The position numbers were made by a program, and so were the translations under genes. Below are positions 10,986 to 22,758 of a DNA stretch of 64,000 bases, piece after piece (position 1 is the first letter of the stretch; every line of letters begins with the position of its first letter). The notes below the pieces were generated by a model, which was not told the DNA's origin, ran no database searches, and saw nothing but the letters and a program-made list of their open reading frames with translations. The DNA comes from Waltergamsia citrina (taxonomy: Eukaryota; Ascomycota; Sordariomycetes; Hypocreales; Bionectriaceae): the NCBI GenBank assembly GCA_022814615.1, contig JAKLNE010000070.1, positions 62,001 to 126,000 on the forward strand, written 5' to 3'.

Positions 10986-12588
10986 ATGGAAGTTTTAATA
11001 CGTTTAGGCCAGTGGCTGGCTGTGGGGGTAGTTACGTTGGTGGCCACCAACATCCTCCGTCAGCTTCTCCCTCGAAACAAATCTGTTCCCCCAGTTGTCT
11101 TCCACTGGCTTCCTATAATCGGCAATACTGTTGAGTATGGGATGAGTCCTTACGAGTTCTTTACCAAAAATCGCGAAAAGGTTGGTGAAGCTCTCCCCTT
11201 ACGGTGCTTATTTGAGTAAGCTCAAGAAATACCATTGGCTGACAATACATATGATTTAGTTTGGCGACATATTCACATTTGTACTTCTCGGCAAGAAAAT
11301 TACATGCTACTTCGGACTCGACGGGAATGACTTCATCCTCAATGGCAAACACTCCGACCTCAACGCCGAGGAGATCTACGGCCCTCTTACAACCCCCGTT
11401 TTCGGTTCCGATGTCGTGTACGATTGCCCCAACTCGAAATTGATGGAACAAAAGAAATTTGTCAAATTTGGACTGACTCAAAGAGCTCTTGAAGACCATG
11501 TTCCTCGGATCGAAGGAGAGGTGCTTGACTACATTAAGTCAGCTCCTACTTTTCAGGGGCAAGGTGGCAAACTCGATGTGTCCAAGACGTTGTCCGAAAT
11601 TACCATCTTTACGGCCGCTCGAGCACTACAAGGAGACGAAGTACGAGAGAAACTCACTGCCGAATTTGCGTCCCTCTATCATGACTTGGATATGGGTTTC
11701 CAGCCTATCAATTTCATGATGCCCTGGGCGCCGCTACCGAACAACCGCAAGCGAGATGCTGCCCACGCGAAGATGCGCAGCATATACCTGGACATTATCG
11801 AGAAGCGACGGAGAAGTGGTTCAGAAGAAGGGTCTGACATGATCTGGAACTTGATGAACTGCAAGTACAAGGACGGCCGACCAGTTCCTGACAAGGAGAT
11901 CGCACATATGATGATCTGTCTCCTGATGGCTGGACAGCACACCTCCTCGTCAGCGAGCTCTTGGATGATTCTTCATCTCGCATCACGACCTGATATAACA
12001 GAGGAGCTTTATGAAGAGCAGGTGAAGAATCTGGCAGATGGCGGACGTTTGGAGCCGCTGCAGTACAAAGACCTAGACAAGCTGCCGCTGCTCAAACAGG
12101 TGGTCAAAGAGACGCTACGCGTGCATTCATCAATCCATTCGGTGATGCGAAAGGTCAAGAACCCAATGCCTGTGTCAGGGACTCCATACATCGTCCAGCC
12201 CGATGAAGTGCTTCTCGCGTCCCCCCTAGTGACAGCACGCAGCGAGGACCATTTCACCAACGCCACGGAATGGGACCCTCACCGATGGGACAGCAGAGAA
12301 GATATAGACGACGAAGATGACGATGGCGGTGATGGAGCTATCTCCAAGGGAACCAGAAGTCCGTATCTTCCCTTTGGCGCAGGGCGGCATCGGTGCATTG
12401 GCGAGAAGTTTGCTTACCTCAACCTCAGTGTCATTATTGCCACCATGGTGCGCAACTTCCGCTTCTTCACGCTGGATGGGAAGAAGTCTGTGCCATCTAC
12501 TGATTATGCGTCGCTGTTTTCACGACCTGTTCAGCCAGCTATGATTCGATGGGAACGGCGGTATAGCCAGTCCGCGGGCAAGGTTTGA
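10986..12588 (+). CDS. cyp51A: Lanosterol/eburicol 14-alpha-demethylase, CYP51A-like
   Basis: Two exons, 10986-11180 and 11260-12588, give 507 residues. The donor is the less usual GTTGGT. An N-terminal membrane anchor (residues about 5-28) precedes the PPVVFHWLPIIG hinge. The substrate-recognition block VFGSDVVYDCPNSKLMEQKK places the conserved azole-contact Tyr at residue 119. The I-helix motif is AGQHTSS (about 290), the ExxR motif is KETLRVH (about 347), and the heme Cys lies in PFGAGRHRCIGE (about 444). The P450 removes the 14-alpha methyl group of sterol precursors in the ER and is the azole fungicide target. The sequence, single intron and acidic insert before SKGTRSPYLPFG (DIDDEDDDGGDG) resemble the inducible CYP51A paralogue more than CYP51B, judged by eye. 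Residue 96 is His where A. fumigatus Cyp51A has Leu98. Confidence 0.95.
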
Positions 12589-12699
12589 TTATTGATCACT
12601 TACAACCTGCTAAGGAGGTTCGTTGAGGGCTGCTAGCAACCTCACACGAAGAACAGAGCTTAGTTAGCCGTCCATGACACTCGGGTGACACGCGTCTTA

Positions 12700-13110
12700 G
12701 CTTGGTTAGTTAGCATTATCGCTCTTACATAGGTCTGAATTACTATTACCTTGTGATACTTGGAATTTTAATTACCTTAACTTTCTTTTTAGTATCATAT
12801 ATATAAGGAGTATTTCTGATCAGATTATAGAAATTTTCTAATCGGACTATAAGTGCCTGATTCTAAGTACCGCTTGCGAAAACACTATGTCAACAAGATA
12901 TATAGACTATAAGCAATAATATAGCCATAGGCTAATGCTGTTAATGTTATTAGGAATATTATTGCTAAGTAACTCTAGGTAATCTTTGATAATTAAGTGC
13001 TCGTGGAACCGGTACTACATTGGAGACTTACCGGACTTAAAGGGATAGCATTATCTCTTTTGTAAGTTGCTAGTACTAATGCTATGCAAACAATAATAGC
13101 ACAGCAACGC
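12700..13110. repeat. AT-rich island, possible decayed (RIP-mutated) element
   Basis: About 400 bases are visibly rich in TA, AT and TT steps (for example TATATATAAGG and AATAATATAGCC), against the balanced composition of the flanks. In Pezizomycotina such islands often are transposon relics mutated by repeat-induced point mutation. No terminal repeats or coding remnant were recognised, so the origin is inferred. Confidence 0.4.
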
Positions 13111-13213
13111 CACAACCTTTTGTTAGGGTCTTTGAGCAACGCTGGGCTACGAGGTATTGCATGGTGAATTAAAAAGGGGGGTTATTGTAAGAGAACAATC
13201 ACATGTAAGAAGT

Positions 13214-13241
13214 TGAATGAATGAATGAATGAATGAATGAA
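13214..13241. repeat. Tetranucleotide microsatellite (TGAA)7
   Basis: Seven uninterrupted TGAA units are visible directly in the sequence, in an intergenic position. Confidence 0.9.
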
Positions 13242-13471
13242 CAAGCGGGGTGTGAGAATGATCCGGCGCCGATGAAACAGAGACCGCGTGGCGGCCCAGG
13301 GCAGAATGGCCTGAGGCCTTCCACTGCCCACTGGGGAACCTGTCCCTGGAGTGCCTGAGGCCCTGAGATACCCCATATTTAGCACTGCAAGCGATGATGC
13401 AAGCACCAAACGAGCTCCAATCAAGCTCCCCTCCGAGTCGACAGATCAAGGATACTAGTAGTAGTACTAAG

Positions 13472-13491
13472 TTACCTTACCTTACCTTACC
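13472..13491. repeat. Pentanucleotide repeat (TTACC)4
   Basis: Four uninterrupted TTACC units sit just downstream of a TACTAGTA palindrome in the upstream region of the VPS9-ankyrin gene. Confidence 0.9.
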
Positions 13492-13909
13492 TTTAATACC
13501 TTGCCTTAGCGATTGCAGATCGACACCTCGACCTACTGCTAGTCAAGACCGGAATGAAGTCGACCATCACCACCCATCCACAACTCCTACTTCCACCACC
13601 TTGTTGACTTTGGATTCCTGCTTCAAACTCCTCCATATAGACCAAGCCTGTTTCGTTTCACATCATCCGCGCAGCACCTTGTCTTCCAAACGGCGACGAG
13701 CGAGAAACGTCTAGACCAACATTGCGATCCGTCCCTGCGCGCGACCTCTGCCCATCCGCTTGCGATCGATTCCAACACTTCTCGACCTGATACTTGTTTA
13801 ATACGACTTCAAGAATCCACGCGACCTCGTGCCCGCTAGCTACGCCCTCCATTTTGCCCCCAGGCGGGCAGGATACTGGTTCACCACGATTGCCGCGCAA
13901 GTCGAATGA

Positions 13910-16900
13910 ATGCAACCGCTCAACCCCTTCCTGGCCGCCTTCTTCAAGAGCTCCGTAGTCACCCAGTGCACACCTGTCCACCACCATATCCTACTGGTCC
14001 CCCTCACGGATGTCCTCATCACCTCGCGCGAGGTCGAGAGCGGCGCGCCGACCAATGAGGTCATAGCCTCGGAGGACTTTCTCGCGAGCCATGTCTTGCG
14101 CGTCCCTCCTCCGGGCACCGGGCCTGGCGCCAAGGATGGCGTCCCAAACTTGCGTGAGGTGAGGGGGAAGGCGAAACAGTTTTCGACAGTCAATGGACGG
14201 AGTGTGATCATAAAGGACTCCCATGTGTACAGTAATAAGGGTAAGCGTTGTCTGGGGAGTCATGAGGTTTTGGAACGTAGCCCGAGTGCTAACGATGTAT
14301 TTCCTAGGCTTCAAAGCACTGGCCCAAGCCCAGATCTTAAGCGATAACACATTCTATCCTGACGTTTTCGAGGCGCGACAATGGCTCCTGTACTTTATCG
14401 CGAAGCCGCTTGTTGGAGTCTGGGAGGAGATCAAGATCACTCCCGCCGTCTTTGTCCCCGGTATGAGCAAGCATCAGGCGCCCGAACCCCCGAAAACCCC
14501 CAAAACCGAACCAACCGACGAGAGTGCACCCAAGAAGACGGATATCAAAAGCTTCCACGACCTGCTGAATCATTTCCCGATGATCGCTCGGCAGATGCAC
14601 CCTGGTCTCGAGAAGCTCTTCCTGGAATTCACCTCCGTATTCCAAAAGCCGCTGCCCCCTCCACCGTCTGCTGCAGATATACCAGATCCAATGCCCGATG
14701 GACCCATAGCTGCCGCTATGAAGAAAGCTCGGTCCAATAGCATGTCTAAAGCCAGTGAACCAGGAGCTCGCAAGCTTCCAGTCACAGAGGACTTCTACGC
14801 AGAGGATGATGAGGATATCATGCGGGCTTCGCTCGAATCGGCTGTTACCGCTGCCATTGATCTCTTTCAGGGAGTTGACAAGCAGCAACTGTCATTGCTG
14901 GGCGCGACAACGGATTTGACGGGGCCTCTCGTTGAGAAGCTCATTGAGCGCTACGTGACCGAAAATGTCCATCAAATGCTGTTTCCCCGTCTTAATGCGC
15001 TAAAACGTACCGAGGATGTCGAGCTCGAATCTAAAATACGACAGATGGAGTACATTGACATTTCACAATTGGGTATTGCCATTGATGGAGGACTAAAGGC
15101 CAAGCATGACCTTGTTATTCAGCTCGGCTCGGCCATTGAGGAGTTCAAAAAGGTGACCACGGCAATGAGCCCACAGGAAATGCTAGAAATCTTGCTCTCC
15201 ACCATGAAGACCGTGTCGCAGTTGACCGAGCCCAAGGCTGCCGACGGCGTTGAATCATCCGAAAAAGCCATAATGACAGTCAATGCCGATACTCTGGTAT
15301 CGCTGCTGCTATATGTTGTGATTCGTTCTGGGGTGCGCCATCTACAAGCCCGACTCACCTATGTGCGGAGCTTCATCTTCATCGATGATGTAGATAGTGG
15401 CGAGCTGGGGTACGCCCTAAGTACTTTCGAAGCTGTATTGACGTACCTGGCCATGGACTCATCTGGTTTGCGGCGCGCCAGTAGGAGGAACAAGACACTT
15501 TGGGATGCCACCAAGGCCGGAAAGATGGATACATTGAGGGACGTGCTCGAACCAAGCTCCTCCGCTGTCTTGGATGAAGACGATGGACCAGAATCCCCTC
15601 GACCTTCAAAGAGATCATCAGGTTCATGGAATCGGCCGCATACGTCTTCCCGGAGATCATCATGGACGTTTACGATATCAGAAAGTTTTTCTGAAGGCTC
15701 GGGGCTCAGCCACGTCTTCCCGTTCCAGGCCAACGGGGACCTTAACGGCGACTCTGCCGCGATACCACCAAAACGAGTAAAGCGAGTGGCTATGGACACG
15801 CGCAGCATGTCCAGTGGCTCAGAAATATCTTTTCACTCTCGTACGGCTAGTCTTGCCAGCATCAGTAGTGCGTTGGAAGGCGACATCTCCGCCGAGAGGC
15901 TGTCGCAAACGAACGACTCGTTCGGAGAGTCCGTTCCCATGATGGCGATTCAAAATGAGCAGCCGGAAGCTTTGAGATATCTCCTATCGCTCTCAGAGCA
16001 TTATCCCGTACGAAATATTTTAACCGACATCAACAACGAAGACACCACGCTACTAAGCGCTGCCGTTCAGCTCGGCCATACAGAATTAATAGACATCATC
16101 TGGGATTTCTTAACCGCCAAGGCTACGGAGGAAGAGATCCTGTACTACATCTCTTTACAAGACATATGGGGCCGAAGCCTTGGTCACTATCTCTTCCACG
16201 CGCCCGATTTAATATCTCAGATTGGTCAACTCATTCCCTGGCGCCAAAGGGACAAGAATGGGCAAACGCCACTTTTCGCACTTTGTCGCTCGTACGACAA
16301 CGCCAAGTACCACGACATGGTTGAGTCTGGCTTGCGAGCGGCTAGAGAAGCTCAACAAGACGGAGAACCACTGCACATCGATGAGCACGTCGATAACAAG
16401 GGCAACACAGTGCTACATATTATTAATGACGCGGGGCTGGCTTTAAGCATACTGCATCAATGTGATGTGGACGTGAATGCGACAAACGAAAAACGCTTTA
16501 CCGCACTAATGGTCGCCAGTAAGTATGGCCGGTACGACATGGTGAGATCGCTGTTTGCCGACCCGAGAGTCGACATTGGAGCGAAGGAGTTGAGAGGACT
16601 CACGGCGGTTGAGCTTGCCAAGGATGACGACGTGCGCAATCGCATCGACGACCTCAGTCTATTTGGCATGGTACCTGGGCAGGACGGTAGAATAACAGGT
16701 GTTGTTCGGGCCTTTTTTGTGGAAGACGGAAGCGTTAGGCTCGTTCTCAAGTCTGCCGCACCAACCGAAAGGGAAAGCTACACTGTGACGACGAGTCGAA
16801 GATCGCTGTCAGAATTTGAGCAGCTGGTGCAGCTGCTAGGCGAGGAGAACCCGGCTTCTTGGCTGCCTTCGACCACGGATACACGCTCGCCTTTCCAGAT

Positions 16901-17964
16901 CCCGTCCAAGCCGTCGAGATCCATTTTGCGCGATATCCAGGCCAAAACAGACTCGGCCATCAAAGTGCTGTTAAGCCATCCATCATTTGCCGATCATGAA
17001 ATGCTGTGGGAGTTCTTTTTAGTACCAGAGCTACAGCTGGACACCATGAGGGAGCGATCAAAACTGAAGGCTGATGCCAGGATGGAGCGTGTGGCAGAAG
17101 AGTACGAGCCAGTCGAGGATGTGAGGGAGGTGGAGCAGTTCGTCAACCATGCCCGGGAAATGGTGCGGAGCGTCAGCTACTCAACCAAAAGTGTCACACG
17201 GCGAGCGAATAGTATAGGACTCGCCGCGGCTGGTAAGGATTGCAAGAACTCCCAAGATTCTGGATGTCTGTGAAGCTGACCCTTTTGTGACAGACATGTA
17301 CGACTCATCTGTGCTCCTGCATAGAGCAGTATCTACGCTCAACTTTCTGCCCCCTATTTACATTGACGCTTTTGAAACGTACGTGCGGGCTATTACACCC
17401 GTCCAGTCTAATCCCCAAGTCATCCTCCATACATCACTGCTCGGTGTGCAATCAACGGTTCAGGGCATGCTGTCAGCGCTGTCTCGACCTTCGACACTGA
17501 TCGGACAAATACAAGCTGCCAAGAGAGAAGCGGACCGTAATCTTAGCTCTGCTTCGCGGCCTTCGAGATGGCCTCTGGGGTTACTGGACGACACTCGGCA
17601 GCGCCTGCAAGATGAAAAGGAGGAGAAAGCCAGACAATCCCGAGAAGAAGCGGGATATCTAGCTCGGGAACTCCGATACACGCAGCAGACCGTCGCCGGG
17701 GAGCTCGCAGGGTGGCAGAGCATGCACGATAAGATGGGCAAGCGGCTGATACGCGAGTACGTGCGAGGCATGGTGGTTCAAGAGCGTAACAAGCTGGACA
17801 GCATGATGCGAGCCCTACGTAAGGTCAAGGGGGTTGCATCCGAAGGCCGCGAACGCGAATGGGGTCCTCTGCGGGCGACGGAGCTCAAAGTCCAAGACAG
17901 GGAAATGGCAGAAGCCGAGGGCGGACCTTCGGGTGAAGCGAGCGGCGGTGGAGAGGCTGTGTGA
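13910..17964 (+). CDS. VPS9-domain, ankyrin, PX-like, BAR protein (VARP/Vrl1-like Rab5-family GEF)
   Basis: Three exons, 13910-14240, 14308-17232 and 17294-17964, give 1308 residues. The catalytic C-terminal half of a VPS9 domain is clear at about residues 430-490 (NADTLVSLLLYVVIRSG, then GELGYALSTFEAVLTYL), with an upstream helical part from about 280. A Ser-rich linker leads to ankyrin repeats at about 650-890 (DTTLLSAAVQLGHTELIDII, FTALMVASKYGRYDMVRSLF). A degenerate PX-like region follows (about 900-1025) and the last 220 residues are helical with heptad character, like a BAR domain. This order matches yeast Vrl1, whose VPS9 domain activates Vps21/Rab5-type GTPases and whose PX-BAR part binds Vin1 in the VINE endosomal coat. 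Mammalian VARP is related. I infer an endosomal Rab GEF and sorting-coat function. Confidence 0.85.
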
Positions 17965-20467
17965 GGCGATAGGCAACCGGCTCTACAACGATGAAACAAC
18001 CAGCTACCCGGGGGGAAACACTGTAGACTTAAGAACTACACAACATAATACCTTTTTTTTACTCCCATCATTTTCAGGATCGTGGGCGCGGGTGGGGTTC
18101 GGGTATTCACCGCCGGTCAGGGATAGATATGGGTACTAGCCAAACATCAAACGGCGTTATGAGCATTCGAGTAAATAAGAAACATACTGTATAGATATTC
18201 TGCTTATCATCCGGAGTCTTGGTGGGAACTTGAAAGATGTGTGCTGTGTTTGAAGTGGAGCGTTTCGAAAGCACATGTTTCCTCGAAATGGTTGGATGTA
18301 AGCGGTCCTCCGCAAGAGTAACAGAGATGGTACTTTTTCACTACTAGGCCTTTTGACTCTCTCAACTCATCTCCGCTGTAAAGACGAAAGACCAGAAATC
18401 CGTAATTAAGAGTCGACCAAAGCTACGAAAAGTGGCTGTGTACAATAGATTACACCAGAAACCAATATTCTATAATAGTAGATGGGCAGGCCGGTACAAC
18501 GAGGCCCGGGACCCGAATCTTGGTAGATCCGGCGGCTCGGACGACTAAAAGACGGACCAATCGCCTCGCACAAACCACCGAGTATCCAAAAGAAGCAACA
18601 GACGGTACGTACCCTTGTCTCGGCAAAAGGGAAAGGGAAACGACTTTGTTTCGTTTCATGGGCTACGGTAGGGAACAGCCGATTTGCCCGGTGTAGAAAT
18701 GAAAAGCAGGTTCACTACTACTCCGAGTCCGTAGGGTGGCTGGGGGTAAAAAGGTACGTACTCTTCCCTGTCTTCTTCCCGCTCCCCCATTGAAGAAAGA
18801 AGAAGAAGCGATGAGCGGTATGACACGCTCTTATTGGCTCGACACGTCCTGCCAACGCGGCAGCGCGCGTCGACCCGTGGCACCAGCAGCCAATGGGCGC
18901 CGCGTACAGCCTTGAACCAATGAGATGTAAGAGAGCCCTCCTCACGACCAGCAACAAGCGCGAGGTCTGCGAAAAAGGGTTCTTACGCGCCCGTGTTGCG
19001 GCTGTGCAGAAAAAAAAGAAGGGAAGACGCAGGAAAACTGGAGTAGTGCAGGCAATTTCCGCAGCCGCCCATGATCGCTTGTATGGGGGGGCGCTTGTCT
19101 CTGTCTATGTATGGTGGGGGGTGAAGACTTGTTGGGTCTCTTAAGCGGTGCGGCTCAGCGGTCAGTAATTACTACTTGTAACTGCTAAGCAAGGTAGGGA
19201 AGGGCGCTTGTCTAAGACGCTTATGACGCCGGAAGCGGGCGGCAAAGCTTCAGTAAGCGCTCGGCAAAGTATCTGAGGCGGCCTTGTTCCAGCGAGGCCC
19301 AACAAATAGTACTAGCAGAATAGGTAGTACGGGCTTGTTCCAGTAGCAGCTATGACGGAGTAGGACAATAGATTGAATCTACGGTCTCACACAGTCTCTC
19401 GAAATAGCCAAACCATGTCTTCTACACTGCAATGTACTTTTTTCTCCTAATATGACTGCTCCCCTAACGCGGGGACCCATCTGCAAGAAAATGGATGAAT
19501 GAGTCACGTAGACAAAGAAGCGGGAGCGAAACAATAGCGACCACGACTTGCGCGGGTCGCGCCTCATCCTTGAACAAAGGGTTGGCATGGCAGCGATGCG
19601 TGTCGCGCTTTCAAGCATCAAAGAAAAAAGAGTCCACGAGAAAGAAAGAAAGAAAGACGTGGCCGTGTTTGTGCGCGTCGTCGTTGTCGTCGTCCTGGAC
19701 AAAGGTGGGCGTACATTGCGCTAACGCACAAAGCGCATACAGAAATGAGTCAAACATGATGCGCCGGCCACTCATGAGGCCCAGACTTGCAGCAACCGCT
19801 ACAACCCCAGATCCGCACTCCAACACGGTCTTGCTCTTTCTAATTCATAGAGGAACGTACAGTAAATCGTACAGTAGGGCAGTGTCGGTAGACCTGTTTC
19901 TCTGGGCCCTTTCCGGTTCCCGTCATACGTGCGGTCGCGCGTTTCAGACAGCAATCCCTGGTGAAAGCGTGGCCCCGAAGACGATCATTTCTCTCTCCCA
20001 CACCCCTGTCTCTTCTTACCTATCTTACCTACAAACTGCCACGGTACCTATGGCGCGTATCGTGGATAGCCGCATGGCGTTATGGGACTCCCATTCACCC
20101 TGTCGTGTGGTTTACCATCCTCCCCACCCCGGCAATCACCAGTGACCGTATCGGTGGCCGTCGTCCAAGAATAAGTAGATGGCCTCCTCCCGGGTTGCTT
20201 CTGCTTTTGAATTCTGTATCCCAATCAATCTTTTTACTCTCTATAATTTTCCTTTTCATCTTGTGTTGGTTTTGACGTTTTTTCCCATCTTCCCATCTTT
20301 CATCTCATCTTGAACATATCCCGTTGGTTGACTTACACCCTTCGAGGAAGAGACTGGCTCTCATCCACTCAGCACCAACAACAACACAACACCAAAAAAA
20401 ATACAGTATCATCATCGTTACTACTAGGTTGGAGCCGGTCTCCTTCTAATTCTGCTAATCACTCATC
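17965..20467. other. Intergenic region, about 2.5 kb
   Basis: No supported gene. Open frames here (longest 19495-20145, plus) are Arg/Ser-rich with no domain and look like chance products of GC-rich DNA. The stretch has an AAAG repeat near 19641-19656 and a TAGTACTAG palindrome at 19307-19315. The final 300 bases are pyrimidine- and A-rich, consistent with a long 5' leader of the next gene. Confidence 0.55.
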
Positions 20468-22286
20468 ATGTCTTCGTATGTACCCCAAAAGTTCTACCAA
20501 GTTGATTCATCTCTAACTGTACCTCTCTAGTCTGGAAGCCGACATGTCCTTTGGCTTTGCCTACCCATATGCCTCCATCGAGGAACCCTCAACACCCTCT
20601 CCTCCCATGCCAGCCATGGACTTCACTCTGGACCCTTCATTCCTCGGCTTGGACCTCTCCGCCGGCTATGCCCCGTACACAACTCCGGACTTCAAGCCCC
20701 AGACACACTGCCACACCCGCTCCTCCTCTCGCGGCTCCGTCTACTCCGCCGTATCAACGGTTGAGTCCACCCCAGACTCAGTCTGCACTCGTCTGACTAC
20801 ACCTCCCCGTGCTAGCCCTCCCGTCATCCACCACGGTCCTATCTTGTTGCCCAAGATCCGCTCCCAGGACCAGGACGTTGACGCTGCACCACCCGTTCCC
20901 CGTCACAATGTTGCTGCCGCCGCTTCTGCTCCCATCGTCACCAAGGCCCGCACGCCTCGTGCTCCCGTCAAGCCTGCCCGTGTTAGCCACGCCCGGAGCT
21001 ACACCAACCCGGAGACCCTCAACAACATGGCCTTTGCTCACATGTCCTTCTCCACGTCTCAGCAGTCCGACGACCTCTCCAACTCGCTGCTCTGCTCCCC
21101 CGCCAGCTTCGCCCATGACACTCCCAACAACGACAGCCACAACCGCCGTAGCAGCAGCGTCGACGCCGCAACATTGGACAAGTACGGCTACCCAACCTAC
21201 CGCCAGGTACCTTACATGCAACAGCCCGACTTCAGCTTCTCATCCTACGCTCCTCGGGCCCCTTCTCCCCTGAGCATGGCCGCCACCACCACCAGTGTTA
21301 CCCCTGACCCAACCCCCAGCACCACCCTGATGAGCTTCCTCTCAAGCTCCAACCCAGCACCGTCGCTCGTCCGCAACATCTCCTTCGTCCACCGCGACCC
21401 TCACATCAAGCACTTCTGGTGGGACGTCCGCAGCGTCTGCTCCTGGACCAGCTTCAACGCCGCATCCATCCTCTCCCTTCCCGCCGCCAGCGTTCTCTCC
21501 GCCCCTGTCCCGGCTCCCACCCTCCCTCAGCCGTCCATGTCCAACCGCCATCCGGAGACAGAGTTCGCTCTGCACAACATCTACGCAAACTACTATCTCC
21601 CCAAGCTCAACTCCGCCCTGGCCCTTGGCTCCAGCCGCCCACTCCAGCTCTCGGTTCCCTCAGCTACCAAGAACGGCATCAACGACCTCCTCTTCACAGT
21701 CAACCCAGCCGGCGAATCCTCCACTGCCGCTGCCATCTTCGGCGGCAAGCCCACCGCCCGCGTCGTTGGCCTCGTCCGCACCTTTGACCGCTTCAACACC
21801 GGCATGCGCGTAGAGGGCAACATCAAGCGCGTTGAATACCTCCGCGGTCTCGCTGCCTTGCACCACGCCATGCGCGAGCACGGCTGCCGCTATGGTTTCA
21901 TCCTCACCGAGATCGAGCTCGTTGTCGTCCGCAACGGCAGTGAAACCACCCCCTTCTTTGGCCACCTCGAAGTCAATTCCGTCCAGCTAGCTGCTTCCAA
22001 CGCCGATGATGCCGTCGACACCCAGCTCACAGCCAGCCTCGCCCTCTGGGGTCTCTGCCAACTCGCCAACGACCAGCCCGCCCCAGGCCACGCACACTGG
22101 AAGTCCGAGATTGGCGCCCCCGCCGAAGGCACACGACGCAAGGCCAAGCCCCGTGATAGCTGGATGCCAGCACCCCAGCTCGCCGAGAAGCGAGAGGCCA
22201 AGCGCAGCCGGGGCTGGGTTTTCCCCGAGGACGCTGTTGGTAGGAAGGAGTTGGGCAAGCGAGGTGTTCGTTACAACGGAATGTAA
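20468..22286 (+). CDS. Conserved-looking fungal protein of unknown function with 8-base first coding exon
   Basis: The main open frame can start at ATG 20544, but a better model begins at ATG 20468: exon 1 is 20468-20475, then a 55-base intron (GTATGT donor, CTAAC branch site, CTCTAG acceptor), then exon 2 at 20531-22286. This gives MSSLEADMSFGF and 587 residues in frame. The N-terminal 270 residues are low-complexity Ser/Pro/Thr. The C-terminal half looks folded: it starts with a Trp-rich block (HIKHFWWDVRSVCSWTSF), continues through NGINDLLFTVNP and VVGLVRTFDRFNTGMR, and ends with RGWVFPEDAVGRKELGKRG. I do not recognise a named domain. The lack of signal peptide or membrane segment suggests a cytosolic or nuclear protein. 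Confidence 0.8.
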
Positions 22287-22758
22287 TGTGTCTTCTTTCG
22301 TTGGCAGTCCGGGGGCTGGGCCCCCGTCTAGTCTGTCTCGAGAGCATGTATTGGAAAAGAAAGGAAAAGATAATCAGGCATATAATGTTCAAGATGAGAT
22401 GAGATGAGATGAATGGGGATAACGGGGAACAATGGGAAGTGTAATGATGCTCATGACTTTTACGAAAAAGAAAATAACAGCAATGTTAGCTACTAGTAGT
22501 AGTCCTTAAAAAGAAGCTTTTGAAACTATTGTGATCCTCATTATTCGTGACTGGTGAGCGACAGTAGTCATCATCAGGGCGGTAGACATATGTACACACA
22601 AAACATATACACATAAAGCACAGACATCAGATGCATAGATGGGGTTAGGTAGGGAGGGAGGGACATAGTGAGGTCCGAGACTTTGTCTGCATGTTCTTCT
22701 TTTTTTTTATACTTCATCTAATTTTATTTTTCCGTGTCATCTTGACTATGAAGAAGGC
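22287..22758. other. Intergenic region between convergent genes
   Basis: Only 3' UTR-like sequence is seen between the unknown plus-strand gene and the OLA1 3' end. It includes a TACTAGTA palindrome at 22491-22498 and short GATGA repeats near 22396-22410. Confidence 0.6.

Larger units (their letters stand above)
12589..13909. other. Intergenic region with AT-rich island and microsatellites
   Basis: No gene is supported between the CYP51A-like stop and the VPS9-ankyrin gene. It contains an AT-rich block, a TGAA microsatellite, a TTACC repeat and a TACTAGTA palindrome (13453-13460). The last 400 bases are C-rich and probably the 5' leader of the downstream gene. Confidence 0.6.

Noticed and set aside
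19495..20145. A 216-codon plus-strand frame in the 2.5 kb gap
   Set aside because: Arg/Ser-rich without hydrophobic core or recognisable motif; starts and ends in simple-sequence DNA.
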